Shown here: one piece after another, positions 54,550-64,000 of the stretch
Layout: each line of letters opens with the position of its first letter
How positions within the stretch are numbered: position 1 is the stretch's first letter
Assembly (NCBI RefSeq): GCF_019393635.1
Contig: NC_057864.1
Coordinates: forward strand, 477,852,617 to 477,916,616
Origin: Dromiciops gliroides
Lineage: Eukaryota; Chordata; Mammalia; Microbiotheria; Microbiotheriidae
Direction of reading: 5' to 3'
DNA length: 64,000 nt
Notes under the pieces: generated by a model
The model's input: the letters and a program-made list of their open reading frames with translations, nothing else
Database searches by the model: none
Told to the model about the DNA's origin: nothing
Position numbers and translations under genes: made by a program

Positions 54550-54873
54550 AATAATAGTAGGGGGGGCAGCTAGGTGGCACAGTGGATAGAGCACCGGCCC
54601 TGAAGTCAGGAGTACTTGAGTTCAAAGCCGACCTCAGACACTTAACACTTACTAGCTGTGTGACCCTGGGCAAGTCATTTAACCCCAATTGCCTCACTAA
54701 AAAAAAATATAATAATAATAATAGTAGGGGGCAACTAGGTGGCACAGTGGAGAAAACACCGGTCCTGGATTCAGGAGGACCTGAGTTCAAATCCAGCCTT
54801 GGACACTTGACAGTAGCTGTGTGACCTTGGGCAAATCACTTAACCCTCATTGCCCCTCCCCAAAAATAATAGT
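54550..54873 (+). repeat. Two short SINEs (+) in series at one target
   Basis: SINE 1 about 54565-54710 (CCCCAATTGCCTCAC variant) and SINE 2 about 54726-54862 (CATTGCCCC variant), separated and flanked by three AATAATAGTA words (54550, 54717 and 54863 regions). Confidence 0.88.
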
Positions 54874-54884
54874 AACAACACTAA

Positions 54885-55262
54885 CTAGCATTAACATAGC
54901 ATTTTAAAGTTTGCAAAATTCTTTACATACGTTGTCTCATTTAATCCTCACAAAAACCCTGTGAAGGGGCAGCTAGGTGGCGTAGTAGATAGAGCACTGG
55001 CCCTGGATTCAGGAGGACCTGAGTTCAAATCTGGCCTCAGACACTTAACACTTACTAGCTGTGGGACCCTGGGCAAGTCACTTAACCCCAATTGCCTCAC
55101 AAACAAACAAACAAACAAACAAAAAAACCTGAGAGATTGGTGCTTTATTATCCCACTTTTACAGATGAAGAAACAATCTGAGGAAAGTTAAGTGACTTGT
55201 CCACGATCACAGAGTTAGCAATTATGTGAGGCAGGATTAGAACTCGGTCCAGTGGTTCATCC
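54885..55262 (-). repeat. THER1/MIR (-) split by a short SINE (+)
   Basis: Host: AAGTTTGCAAAATTCTTTAC, CATTTAATCCTCACAAAAAC, then TTTTACAGATGAAGAAACAA and GGCAGGATTAGAACTCGG. The SINE occupies about 54966-55126 with an (AAAC)n tail. Confidence 0.82.
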
Positions 55263-55739
55263 ACTTTGCCTCTTTGACAATTTCACCTCTTGGTGCTCTG
55301 GGCCAGTCTGCAATACTGTATAAGGTACAGAGAAGGTAGGTGTCTGCCCTGGTCCAGAGGGTTTCTTTACCCCAGAAATATAATTTAGAAATAATAATAA
55401 TTGATGGCAATAACACTATTATCCTTAATAACAGAATCAGATACAGGGTCATGGCCTCATCAGCACACTGACATGAATGAGACCTATTCACTCTATAAGA
55501 ATTGTAAAAATAGTTCAGCTCACCCCAATTTCCTTCAATGCTAAGTCCTTGCTGAGTCACCTGTCATTAATTGTAAGCTAGAACCCTAGGCTCTGATCAT
55601 TCTAAGAACCTTAGTGTCATGGAATCTCAGAGATGAAAGGGGCTTTGGAGATCTTGGATTCCAAAGGAGATCATGGATGTCCAATGCCCAGAGGCCAGCA
55701 GGTCCTCAGGGTGGTCATCCAAGCAGCTGTCTGAATATT
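55263..55739. other. No recognisable feature
   Basis: Unique intergenic sequence without a supported gene or element. Confidence 0.4.
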
Positions 55740-55919
55740 ACAAAGCATTACTGGGGCAGCTAGGTGGTGCAGTGGATAGAACACCGGCCCTGGAGTCAGG
55801 AGGACCTGAGTTCAAATCCGACCTCAGACGCTTAACACTTACTAGCTGTGGGTCGCTGGGCAAGTCACTTAACCCCAATTGTCTCACCCAAAACAAACAA
55901 ACAAACAAAGCATTACTGG
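55740..55919 (+). repeat. Short SINE (+)
   Basis: Element 55755-55904 with an (AAAC)n tail; duplication ACAAAGCATTACTGG at 55740-55754 and 55905-55919 (15 bases, perfect). Confidence 0.93.
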
Positions 55920-56149
55920 AGGACCAGGCATCCTTTATAACTTCATTATGGGTACCCATGGCCTACAGAAAAACGCACTGACATACCCACAGCCCCAGAG
56001 ACTCAGTCCCTGGCACATATTCTGTTTCATACACAGGTAGGTAGGTGGTTAGTCCCATATATACACACACTGATATACATATGTGTGCATACATGTAAGA
56101 CCCTGCCATGCTTTTGCGATGCATCACACATTAATTAGTTTGTTCTTTC

Positions 56150-56235
56150 ATCCATCCTGACGTCCGTCCATTCGATAATACTTTATTAGGTGCCTACTGT
56201 GTGCAAATCCCTGAAAAAAAAAAGGGGGGGGAACG
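56150..56235 (-). repeat. L2 3' end (-)
   Basis: TTTATTAGGTGCCTACTGTGTGCAAATC followed by A- and G-runs; the longest exact match to L2 reverse strand is about 18 bases. Confidence 0.55.
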
Positions 56236-56379
56236 ATCACACCATAGAGCCCGTCTTCGTGTATGGACACATATGGTGACACGCAGATGTACAGACAGTC
56301 ATGCATCCATGTACATATACACATCCATGGGCACACACGTCTCTGTATGAGTGGCAGTGAGCGTGAGGGTGTGTTCGGT

Positions 56380-56990
56380 CCCAGTCAGGCCCCAGGCCGC
56401 TGGGGATGTACCTCGGCTGTCCTGCGGGCCCACTTCTCTTGCATCAGCAGGGGCTCCAGCTCCTGTTTGGGACTGGGGAGGGGGGGAACGGGGGTGGAAC
56501 GAAGCGGGGGGAGGGGGCTGAGACCAATGGGGGCCAGGCCCAGAGCTCAGACACGCCCCTCCGCGCTCTCTGCTGCCCGGTTGGATGGACCAGTGGCGAA
56601 GGGCGCAGCACGTGTCGGGGGGCGGAGATGGGGGGAGTTGGGGCTCCCGAGCCCCGCCCAGCCCCGCCCCGCTCCTCCTCTCCCCACCCCACGCTCTCCC
56701 CGCCTCCCTTTCTCGGCGCCGGCCCCTGCGCAGGACCCAGGTGTCCGGGTCTCCTAGCCTTCTGTGTCTGCACACCCGTGGGGGTCCCGCGCTGGTTCGA
56801 ACGCCAGGCCGGCTGGACCAGACTGATATTGGCCCTTCCCTCCCCCACCGCTCCCCAGGGCCAGTCCGGACAGAGTCGGGATGGCCAAGCGGAGCTCCCT
56901 CTCCATCCGCATCATAGAAGGCAAAAACCTACAGGCCAAGGACATGTGAGTGGGGGCCCCGCGCGGCGGCCACAACTTTCATTGCTCTGG
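56380..56990 (+). promoter_or_regulatory. CpG-island promoter of RASA4
   Basis: The only clearly CpG-rich stretch in the window. It holds tandem GC boxes (CCCCGCCC words at 56651-56671, GGGGCGG near 56617-56624), a canonical E-box CACGTG at 56609-56614 and a TGCGCA NRF1-like core near 56727. It ends at the RASA4 start exon. This is typical of a TATA-less promoter; the exact start site is unknown. Confidence 0.75.
56881..56945 (+). CDS. RASA4: RASA4 (CAPRI) first coding exon, partial gene
   Basis: Ras GTPase-activating protein 4, a cytosolic protein with tandem C2 domains, a RasGAP domain and a PH-Btk region; calcium drives it to the plasma membrane, where it switches Ras off. Only the first 21 codons plus two bases lie here. 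The product starts MAKRSSLSIRIIEGKNLQAKD, differing at few positions from human MAKRSSLYIRIVEGKNLPAKD, the first strand region of the C2A domain. The ATG follows GTCGGG and is 29 bases after an AG that ends a pyrimidine-rich run. The donor GTGAGT at 56946 leaves phase 2, as needed for the human-like isoleucine codon that follows. RASAL1 also begins MAKSSSLNVRVVEG, but the KRSSL and IEGKN residues and the neighbouring UPK3BL1 favour RASA4. No SSDPYC-encoding exon was found downstream, so exon 2 lies beyond the window. Confidence 0.88.
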
Positions 56991-56999
56991 GGGTTGGGT

Positions 57000-58320
57000 G
57001 GGGGGGTCAGATCCGTGTCCAAGTAACCTCCCCCAGGTTCCCCAGGCCACCTCTTTGGGGCACTGGGCCGCCACTGTGATGTGGGCTCAGGAGGGTTTCG
57101 AGGACTGCCCGGGTAAATTCTCCCCTCTACCTGCCCTTTGCTCCCCACTTCTCAGGGTTTTTAACCCTAGACGCAGAAATCGAAAAGGCCGAACAGGAAA
57201 AGACCCGCTTTACGTAGGTGGGAAGGGAATTCTCCGTTTCTGCCGGGGTCTCCCCCAAGCAGAAGCTTCCTGAGCACCTGTGGGGGGGGGGTGTTAGAGG
57301 GAATTCCAGCCCAGAGATGGGTTGGGCTGGCCGCCCTCGGAGGGCTCCTTCAGCTCGGAGAGTCTGTGACTGTCCAGCACTCCCGGCTCCCCAGAAGCAG
57401 GGCAGTGCCTGGAGTGTGGCCTGTGTAGCCACAGCAGGTGTGGGCACAAGGAAAAGAATAACGGCCAAGTTAGGTAGACCTGGACCAGAGGGCTTGGCAC
57501 ACTGACAACCTGCGGGGATTCCTTCTGAGCTTTTTGGAAGGCACTGGGAAAATGCAGTAGGCTGGAGCAGTCAGTGCTGGGCAGCGGCATCAGCACCGGG
57601 AAAAAGGTCTCAGTCTTAGGATTGGGAGACTGTCCTGTTGCCAGGAATGTGGGCCAGCCCCCACAGGGGGAACTCTTCCAGAAACCTCCCAGGTTAGGGC
57701 CCTTGCTGGCATTAGTGCCCTATCTCCATGGCCAGGGACCCCGGGCACCACCTGCCTTTAGGGGCGGAGCAGAAGTTGGGGGTTGTTCTGAGCTCCCCCT
57801 AATCTGGCTTCTGATTTGAGAGAAGAAAGCTGCCTTTGGGGGTACTGGGTGGGGAGGAGGGAGGATATCACTGATCTGTGGAGCTGAGGTGAGGCCAGCT
57901 GCCTTAGGACCTATAGGGGAGGAGGTTTCAGTGAGATGGGGTGGGGAAGTAGCTGCCAGTCCCTACTGGTGCCCCCTTCTGCTGAGAGGAACATAGGGTG
58001 CTCTCCCCCAGATAGAAAGAATGAAGCTAGGGTCTCAGGAGGGAAAGCTGTCGGAAAGGGGTCAGCACACCTGGAGTCCACTCTGCAGTGGCCCCCACTG
58101 GCCAGACCAGGAGATGGCATCAGCTGGCATCCCAAGCAGGGAAATCAACTGGGGGTGGGGTGGGCAAAGGAGGGGAAGAGGAGGGATCATATCACCAGGG
58201 TGAGCTGGTTCTGTGGGGCTCATATATATTGCTACATTGATGGGGTCTCAATTGTGAGAGGCTGGTCCTGGGACCTGGGGATGTGATTATAGACCAGCCC
58301 TTATCCACCTTAGTCTCCAT
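57000..58320 (+). other. GC-rich first part of RASA4 intron 1
   Basis: No interspersed repeat recognised. Its lack of repeats next to the promoter would fit regulatory DNA, but no specific site is called. Confidence 0.4.
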
Positions 58321-58639
58321 TTGAACTCCTATTTAGACACAGAAGGATGAAATACAAGATTTTCTTGAGAACTCTTTCTTAACCTGGAGTCCATGGTTAG
58401 AGTAGCTAGAAGGATAGAGGTTTATAGGTGAAAACAAAGAGAGAAGAGACAGAGACAGAAAGACAAAGAAACAGGGAGAGATGGGGCAGGGGGAGCATAT
58501 GTGTATGACAGAGAGAAGACAGAGACAAAGAGAGAGAGGGAGAGAAGAAACGGGAAAGAGAAAAAGAGAGAGACATCTCCCAAGGCCCTTTTCTTTATGA
58601 GCACCTTTCTTTCTTTTACCTAAAAGGCGCATGGGTTTG

Positions 58640-59085
58640 AATCCAATAGAAACACTTCCCTCAGCCTTTTCTGACTCTTTACATATTTCTCCTTTTCATT
58701 CACTCCATGGTCCAATCAGACTGGCCGGTTTAATGCTCTTTATCCGTGACACCCCATTTCCATCTCTATGCCTTTGTCCTGGCTATGCCTGGAATGCATT
58801 CCCTCATTCCCTCCACTGGTTAGAATTTGGAGTTTCTTTCAAGGTTCAGCTTAAATGCCACTTTCTACAGGAAGCCCTCCCTGATTCCCCCCTCCCCACC
58901 AAGTTCAAATACCCTTCTCCTCCCACCTGAAGTCACTTGGCACCTTTTAAAAGTAGAAATATAAATGTTGTCTCCCCCTCCTGGAATATGTTACTTTAAG
59001 AGAGGGACTATTTCTGCTTTTGCTTTCCCAGGATCTCATGTGGTGCCAGGCATACAGTAGTCACTTAATAAATGCTTGTTGATTT
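58640..59085 (+). repeat. L2 3' end (+)
   Basis: TGCCTGGAATGCATTCCCTC, GGTTCAGCTTAAATGCCACT, CAGGAAGCCCTCCCTGATTC, CATACAGTAGTCACTTAATA. Confidence 0.88.
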
Positions 59086-59148
59086 TATGGATAGGGATCT
59101 CAAGATAATTCCTAGTTTATGGATAGGGATCTCAAGATAATTCCTAGT
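59085..59148 (+). repeat. Perfect 32-bp tandem duplication
   Basis: Two identical copies, 59085-59116 and 59117-59148, beginning TTATGGATAGGGATC and ending TTCCTAGT, directly at the end of the L2. Confidence 0.97.
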
Positions 59149-59149
59149 T

Positions 59150-60090
59150 TTTCCCATTGCTAACCTAGGGTATAGATTTCACCTCTTCCAGACCTCAGTT
59201 TCCTCATCTATAGTGTCCCTGCCCTACCTACCCCACAGGACCATTTTGAGGATCAAAAAGAGCAAAGGAAAGTTTGAGAGAACATAAAGTACAAGACAAA
59301 TGGGATATTAAGAAGATTTGTGTATGTTAAACGAGCAAATATGAAAGCACCTACTTTGTGTTGGGCCTACAAGGCTAGATGTGGGGGGATGGAAGACTCA
59401 AGTCTTGCCCTCAAGGAGCTAGTAATCTGTTAAGTAAACTGAGGTGAGTGATGAGTGATCTGTCCAAGGTCCTAGCATTGTCAAACTCATATGGGGGATC
59501 CCAAGATTTCCAGCTACTATCTGACCTCTCAAGACTTCCCTCTGCTCCTGATTTTTGGATTTCCTCTCCCCAGATCCCAGCAAAGGAGGAGGAGGCAAGA
59601 GTAGCCGTAGCATCCTGTGCCCACAAACCCCTCTTCTCCTGCCCTACCCCTGCCATCGAGCATGTCTCTCTGTCTCTTTCTTCCCCAGCACATTTCAGTG
59701 GATAGTTCAAGGCCCCCTGGGCCCCTGCTGAGGAACGACCTCACAGTCAGTGGTTACCATAGTGATGGAGGGGAGGGAGGAAGGGAGGGAGGAAGGGAGG
59801 GGATGGCCTGGTCTCAGCTTGGATTTTCTAGGCTGGACAGCAGAAAAAGCAAGCCAGGGGGGATTGAGGCTCTTCAGATGAACTGTGGGCATGGGGAGGC
59901 AGGGAACAAGAGCTGAACAGGAAGGAAAGGGAGGGGGTGCCTCCCTGGGTCTCTGATGCTGCTGGGCCAGCTGCGGAGGGAGGCCATTTCATGTGGATTA
60001 GTCATTCACAGCCCGAGTGAATGTGAATAGGTAGGTTCCGTGAAGGGGGAGAGAGGCCCAAAGCTGCTTTCAGTCTAGTGAGAGGAATCT
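59150..60090. other. Intron sequence with MIR fragments and a purine run
   Basis: A MIR (+) pattern at 59190-59290 (CTCAGTTTCCTCATCTATAG) and a (GGGA/GGAA)n run at 59767-59805. The rest is unassigned. Confidence 0.45.
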
Positions 60091-60181
60091 CTCCCTCCCT
60101 CCATCTCTCTCTCTGTCTCTCTCCCCCATCTCTTCCTTCCCTCCCTCCCCCCTCACACATAGACACATGCACGCACACGCA

Positions 60182-60229
<48 letters not shown>
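60090..60229 (+). repeat. CT-rich tract and (CA)n microsatellite
   Basis: CT/CCCT-rich 60090-60150 and (AC)n at 60184-60229, about 22 units. Confidence 0.96.
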
Positions 60230-60230
<1 letters not shown>

Positions 60231-60644
60231 GCTAGGCATCCGGCCTTGGCCCCTTCCACAGCTTAAAACCCTGTCTAGGTCACGCAGCAAGCTGTCATGT
60301 AGGTCACCAGTTGTGTCGGGGGAAGGGGGCCACCCTAAGTGAGAACACCCTGGTAAGATAATGTCTGCCACCTCCCTATCAAGTGCTCATCTGTCACCTG
60401 CCTCTCCTCTTCATCACACCCTTTCTCTCCCTCCATCCATGCCTGCCCACCTCCATCTGTGTCTTTGGGAGCTGGGTCTAGAGGTCAACCCTATTTTAGG
60501 AAGGATTTAGGGCTTCTGAGTTTCCAAAGACTGCTCCACCTCCCACCCCAGCCAGAGACCCTTGGGGGCATCTGGACCTCCTCCCCGACTCCCCTTCTTA
60601 CAAGTGAGGGAACAAGCCCAGAGAGGACAAATATAGGACTTTAA

Positions 60645-60765
60645 TCAATCAAGGAAGTACCAATCAGTCAACAAGCATTCAGGAAGTGCCTACTATGTGC
60701 CCTAGCACATAAATAGCTTCCATTCTACTGAGGGAGAGAGTCTACCCATAGGCTCTGAGATCTAG
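60645..60765 (-). repeat. L2 3' end (-)
   Basis: CAATCAGTCAACAAGCATTC, GTGCCTACTATGTGCCCTAG, CTTCCATTCTACTGAGGGAG. A MIR (-) follows to about 60900. Confidence 0.7.
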
Positions 60766-61194
60766 AGATGGAAAGGACATCAGAGGTCACCTGTTCTATA
60801 TTCCCCTCATCTTAAAAATGAGAAAAATGGTACCAGGCAAGGATTTGCCAGATACTCTCCATCAGTTTCAGGATCTGAACTCAGGCCCTCTACACAATGC
60901 CTCTAGGTTGATATGAAATATACAGGTTGATACAAAATCAATAGTCATTAGTGGATTGATACTAAATTGATAAGGTCATCCCAGAGCTGGGGTTCAAACC
61001 CTGTTGCTGTCTCTCTAAAAATAGCCCTTTACATTGTCCTGGGCTGCTCTCTCTCTCCTGACCTCCCAGCCCAGAATCCCCCCTGTCCCTTTCCACATTT
61101 CTTAGCACTCTCACCTTTCATATTCCTACCTTCTTGGTTCACCATTTGGTTTTTCCACAGCTTTCTTAGACTTCCTTCAGATGAGTTTAAAATA

Positions 61195-61349
61195 TTTGAG
61201 ATTGGGGGCAGCTAGGTGGTGCAGTGGATAAAGCACTGGCCCTGGATTCAGGAGGACTGGAGTTCAAATCCAGCCTCAGACACTTGACACTTACTAGCTG
61301 TGTGACCCTGGGCAAATCACTTAACCCTCATTGCCCCACAATTTGAGAT
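61195..61349 (+). repeat. Short SINE (+)
   Basis: Element about 61205-61340, CATTGCCCC variant with almost no A-tail; duplication ATTTGAGAT at 61195-61203 and 61341-61349. Confidence 0.87.
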
Positions 61350-61584
61350 CTCTCCCTTGTCCCTGAAATAAATGCCTTCCTTCCCCCCCACCACTGCCAC
61401 TAAAAGTTAGTGGAATTCATGTCTCCATGAGTGGACATAGGTGGGGTGTCATCTCTGCTCTTTCCTTCTCCCAACTCGTGACTAAGGGTGGGATAGAGGT
61501 GCAGGTGTTGGGGGAGATGTGGACTTCATCATACCTTCATAATTTACTATACACTAGCCCAAGAGCTGGGAAAACCACCCTTGC

Positions 61585-61670
61585 TATTCAATCAATAAAC
61601 ATTTATTAAACACCTACTATGTGCCAATCACTGTGCTAAGCAATGAGGACACAAAAAGAAGCAAAACTGT
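61585..61670 (-). repeat. L2 3' end (-)
   Basis: CAATCAATAAACATTTATTA, CACCTACTATGTGCCAATCA, CTGTGCTAAGCAATGAGG. Confidence 0.75.
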
Positions 61671-61679
61671 TTGAGATGG

Positions 61680-62340
61680 CCGGCTGAGTTTTAAAACTAG
61701 ACTCTTAGCTGGGGGAGGTAGCATTTGAGCATCTAAGGAGTTTTCTCCAGGAACATGTTATGTCTAGGGGTTGGCCATGAAGCTCCAATCCACCAAGAGA
61801 CAGGGGAAACTACTATGTGTGGGAGTGCCCTGTGGCAGGCAGAAGATAACAGGGCAAAGCCTTCTAGGAGCTCACACATGAACAGAACAAGGCAGGATTT
61901 CACCATGTAAATCAAAGTCAAACCCAACAGACCTAGTTGGGTCTTTGCAGAGCAAAGGGAACACAACTCACCATTCAGTGGTGAGTACCTGGGCCCAAAG
62001 CCCTAGGTTTGGACTTTTGAGATGAATGATCTCATTTGACAAATGGGCCAGGAAACAGGCCCAGCTTCTGGAAAAGATCTAATAGACAGCAAACAGAGCT
62101 GAGATTCAAACCCAGGCCCTGACTCCTTCTGGTCCCAGAACAAAAGGTCTGCTGGAAGTGGACAGTACGGCTTTCCCTGTGCATGTTGGGGTTTTTTTGT
62201 TTTTTTTATTTTTTTGCCAATACCTGCTATTTTAGCTGAGGGTAAGGAGAAGTGGCAGTAAGAGTTGGGCCATCCCCTGCCTACCTTTAGCCCTGGGTCA
62301 CACAGTTCTGATGGCTCATTCCTTAAAGATATTTACCTCA
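61680..62340. other. No recognisable feature
   Basis: Intron sequence; a T-rich run at 62192-62217 and weak MIR-like words near 62030-62120 only. Confidence 0.4.
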
Positions 62341-62344
62341 TAAA

Positions 62345-63075
62345 CTCACAGATTTGGGGCAGAAGAAGCTGGACAGTCCAACTCTCTCATTTTTTCAGCT
62401 GAAGAAATTGAGGCCCAGAAAGGTGAAGTTAGGGCTGAGCCCCCAAACCCAGCTCCCAAAGACACAGCTGGAAGTAGGCGGGGCAGGGAATGGGTGGGGG
62501 GAATTAGGCACGGATGGAGAGGAAGTGTATCAGTAAGTGCTTGAGGTAGACTTTGAACCCACATCCTCCCATAGGTCAGATAGTTCCAGCCAAGCCAAAA
62601 TAACATCTGCCCACACTGTTCGATGCTAAGGACCCAGTCGGCCTGGGAATGCAGTGGAAAAAGCATTGTCTCTCCAGTCAAAGGATCTAGTTTCAAAATC
62701 CACTGATACTCTCTGTATGACCTTGGATGAGTCACTTAACTTCCTTGAGCCTCAGTTTCCTCATCTGTAAAATGAGGGGGTTGGACTAACTGGCCAGTGA
62801 GGTCCCTTCCAGCTCCAGAGTTTGAATCCTGTGATCTCAAACCCACTAAAAGCCAGCATCTAATGTGAGCCCTCTCCTGAGGAAAGTAGGAGACAGAGCT
62901 CACCACTCCCATTTAGTTGACACTTTATTGTCTATAGGACACTTTATAAAGATCTCATTCGATCCTCACAAGAACCTTGGGAGGTAGGTGCTATGATTAT
63001 CCTCATTTTACAGATGAGGAAACCGAGGCAAAGGGCAATTAAATGACTTGCCCAGGGTCACACAGCCAGGTAAAG
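62345..63075. repeat. MIR (-), MIR (+) and THER1/MIR (-)
   Basis: MIR (-) about 62360-62580, MIR (+) 62650-62835 (TCACTTAACTTCCTTGAGCC, AAATGAGGGGGTTGGACTAA) and THER1/MIR (-) 62900-63070 (GATCCTCACAAGAACCTTGG, TTGCCCAGGGTCACACAGCC). Confidence 0.75.
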
Positions 63076-63159
63076 TTTACAAAGCATTTTATGGATTGTA
63101 CCTCATTTGAGACTCACCCCAACCTCTGGGGAGGGTATTAGAGGAGGTTAGCCCTATTC

Positions 63160-63645
63160 CAGTGGAATGTAAAGCTCCCTGAGGCCAGGCACTCTTTTGT
63201 TTTTGGTTTTGTATCCCCAGCACATGCCTTAACACTATGCCTTATACTAAGGATCATAGAGCTAAAGCAGGAAAGGACCTAAAGAGGTCCTCAAGCCTAA
63301 TACTACAGACAAGGAAACAGGTCCAGGGAAATGAAGGGACTTGCCCAAAGTTATTCAGCTAGTAAAGCAGACCCCTGAAAAGGGTGGGGGGTGTGTGTCG
63401 GGGGGGGGGGCGGTTAATTAGATATCCTTAGAGGGTCCTCTCTATTGATTACCTTATGATTCTAAGTCACTTCAATAAACATTTATTCATTGACTACGTG
63501 TCAGGCACTGTGCTAAGTGCTGGGGATACAAAGAGGCAAAAGATAGTCTTTACCCTCAAGGAGCTTATGATCCTGGGCCTCCATTTCCCCATCTACAAAA
63601 TGAGGTGCTGGACTAGATGGCCTGCGGTCTCTTCCAGCTGTGGAA
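63160..63645. repeat. L2 (+), MIR (-), L2 (-) and MIR (+) fragments
   Basis: L2 (+) about 63165-63235, MIR (-) 63255-63370, a G-run at 63398-63412, L2 (-) 63470-63575 (GTCAGGCACTGTGCTAAGTG, CTCAAGGAGCTTATGATCC) and a MIR end (+) 63575-63645. Confidence 0.7.
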
Positions 63646-64000
63646 CGATGTTCCCAGGAGGCAGTGCATGAATGCTCGGTTGTTGGATGGATGGATTTTT
63701 CACAGAGGATGGGTTTTTATTTTCAGCCTTGTACCATTCCCTACCTTCTCTTCCCTCGCCTTCCCCCTGCTCATGGATCATCCTCTGGTATCTGGTGCCT
63801 TGAGTCATATCCCATTTCTCACTCTAGCTCTGTGTACATAGAACTCCTTTTAATCTTCCTCCTAAATCCACTCTCTGCAAGACACCCTCCCCGCTGTCCA
63901 TTCATCGGCGCAGGGACCTGCCAAGGCGCCAACCACTAAGTGTGTTTCCTTTAGATATCACTGCCAAAGACAGCTCCTCTGCTAACAGGACCCAGAGCTG

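Larger units (their letters stand above)
56946..64000 (+). other. RASA4: RASA4 intron 1 (open at the window end)
   Basis: No sequence coding the expected continuation of the C2A domain (ITGSSDPYC) was seen. The last bases contain a chance ATATCACTGCC after a TTTAG, which would read ITAKDS and does not match. The first 1.6 kb is GC-rich and non-repetitive; the rest holds L2, MIR and SINE fragments and simple repeats listed separately. Intronic regulatory sites are possible but not identifiable here. Confidence 0.7.

Noticed and set aside
56263-57026. Overlapping Pro/Arg/Gly-rich frames of 110-206 residues on both strands
   Set aside because: They result from the stop-poor CpG island; only 56881-56945 shows homology.
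3268-61340. tRNA genes suggested by A-box and B-box-like words (GGTTCAAATCC-type GAGTTCAAATCC)
   Set aside because: Every instance lies in a SINE with tRNA-derived head; no cloverleaf of a functional tRNA was found.
63950-64000. RASA4 exon 2 at the window end, after TTTAG with ATATCACTGCC
   Set aside because: The frame reads ITAKDSSS, not the expected ITGSSDPYC; match limited to two residues.

Overview
The window is vertebrate nuclear DNA from a marsupial. It is dominated by repeats of the marsupial kind: about thirty short tRNA-derived SINEs (WSINE1/SINE1_MD type) with A-rich tails, a dozen longer MAR1-type CORE-SINEs whose 3' ends match a BovB-like RTE, L1 3' ends, and many old MIR/THER1, L2 and L3/CR1 remnants. 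I cannot fix the species from this alone.

Two host genes are supported, both on the plus strand. The first is a complete six-exon uroplakin-3B-like gene (UPK3BL1), coding from 10193 to 24418, predicted 250 residues, with all five introns bounded by GT-AG and in phase. The second is the first coding exon of RASA4 (56881-56945), which sits in a CpG-rich, GC-box-containing promoter; its second coding exon is not in the window, so 56946-64000 reads as intron 1. UPK3BL1 and RASA4 are also neighbours in human and mouse, which supports both calls.

Layout: 1-10 kb is intergenic, with a young L1, a probable solo LTR and a deeply nested repeat block (4.3-7.0 kb). 10.2-24.4 kb is UPK3BL1, whose introns hold SINEs, an RTE fragment and large simple repeats. 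24.4-56.3 kb is a repeat-rich intergenic interval with L1 copies, two related LTRs in opposite orientation, a 28-bp minisatellite, an L2 copy broken by several later insertions and a possible retrocopy of an mRNA 3' end. 56.3-57.0 kb is the RASA4 promoter and first coding exon, followed by intron 1 with ordinary repeats.

The most interesting structures are: (a) the two ends of UPK3BL1 intron 5, which carry long, mutually complementary simple repeats, one of them running directly into the last 3' splice site; (b) places where one target sequence took several retrotransposon insertions in succession, leaving three or four copies of the same target duplication; (c) an 18-bp target duplication around an insert that is only a 20-base T-rich tail; and (d) two SINEs plus a spacer inside one target duplication. 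I found no convincing prokaryotic-style system, CRISPR array, functional tRNA/rRNA gene or other unknown protein-coding gene.
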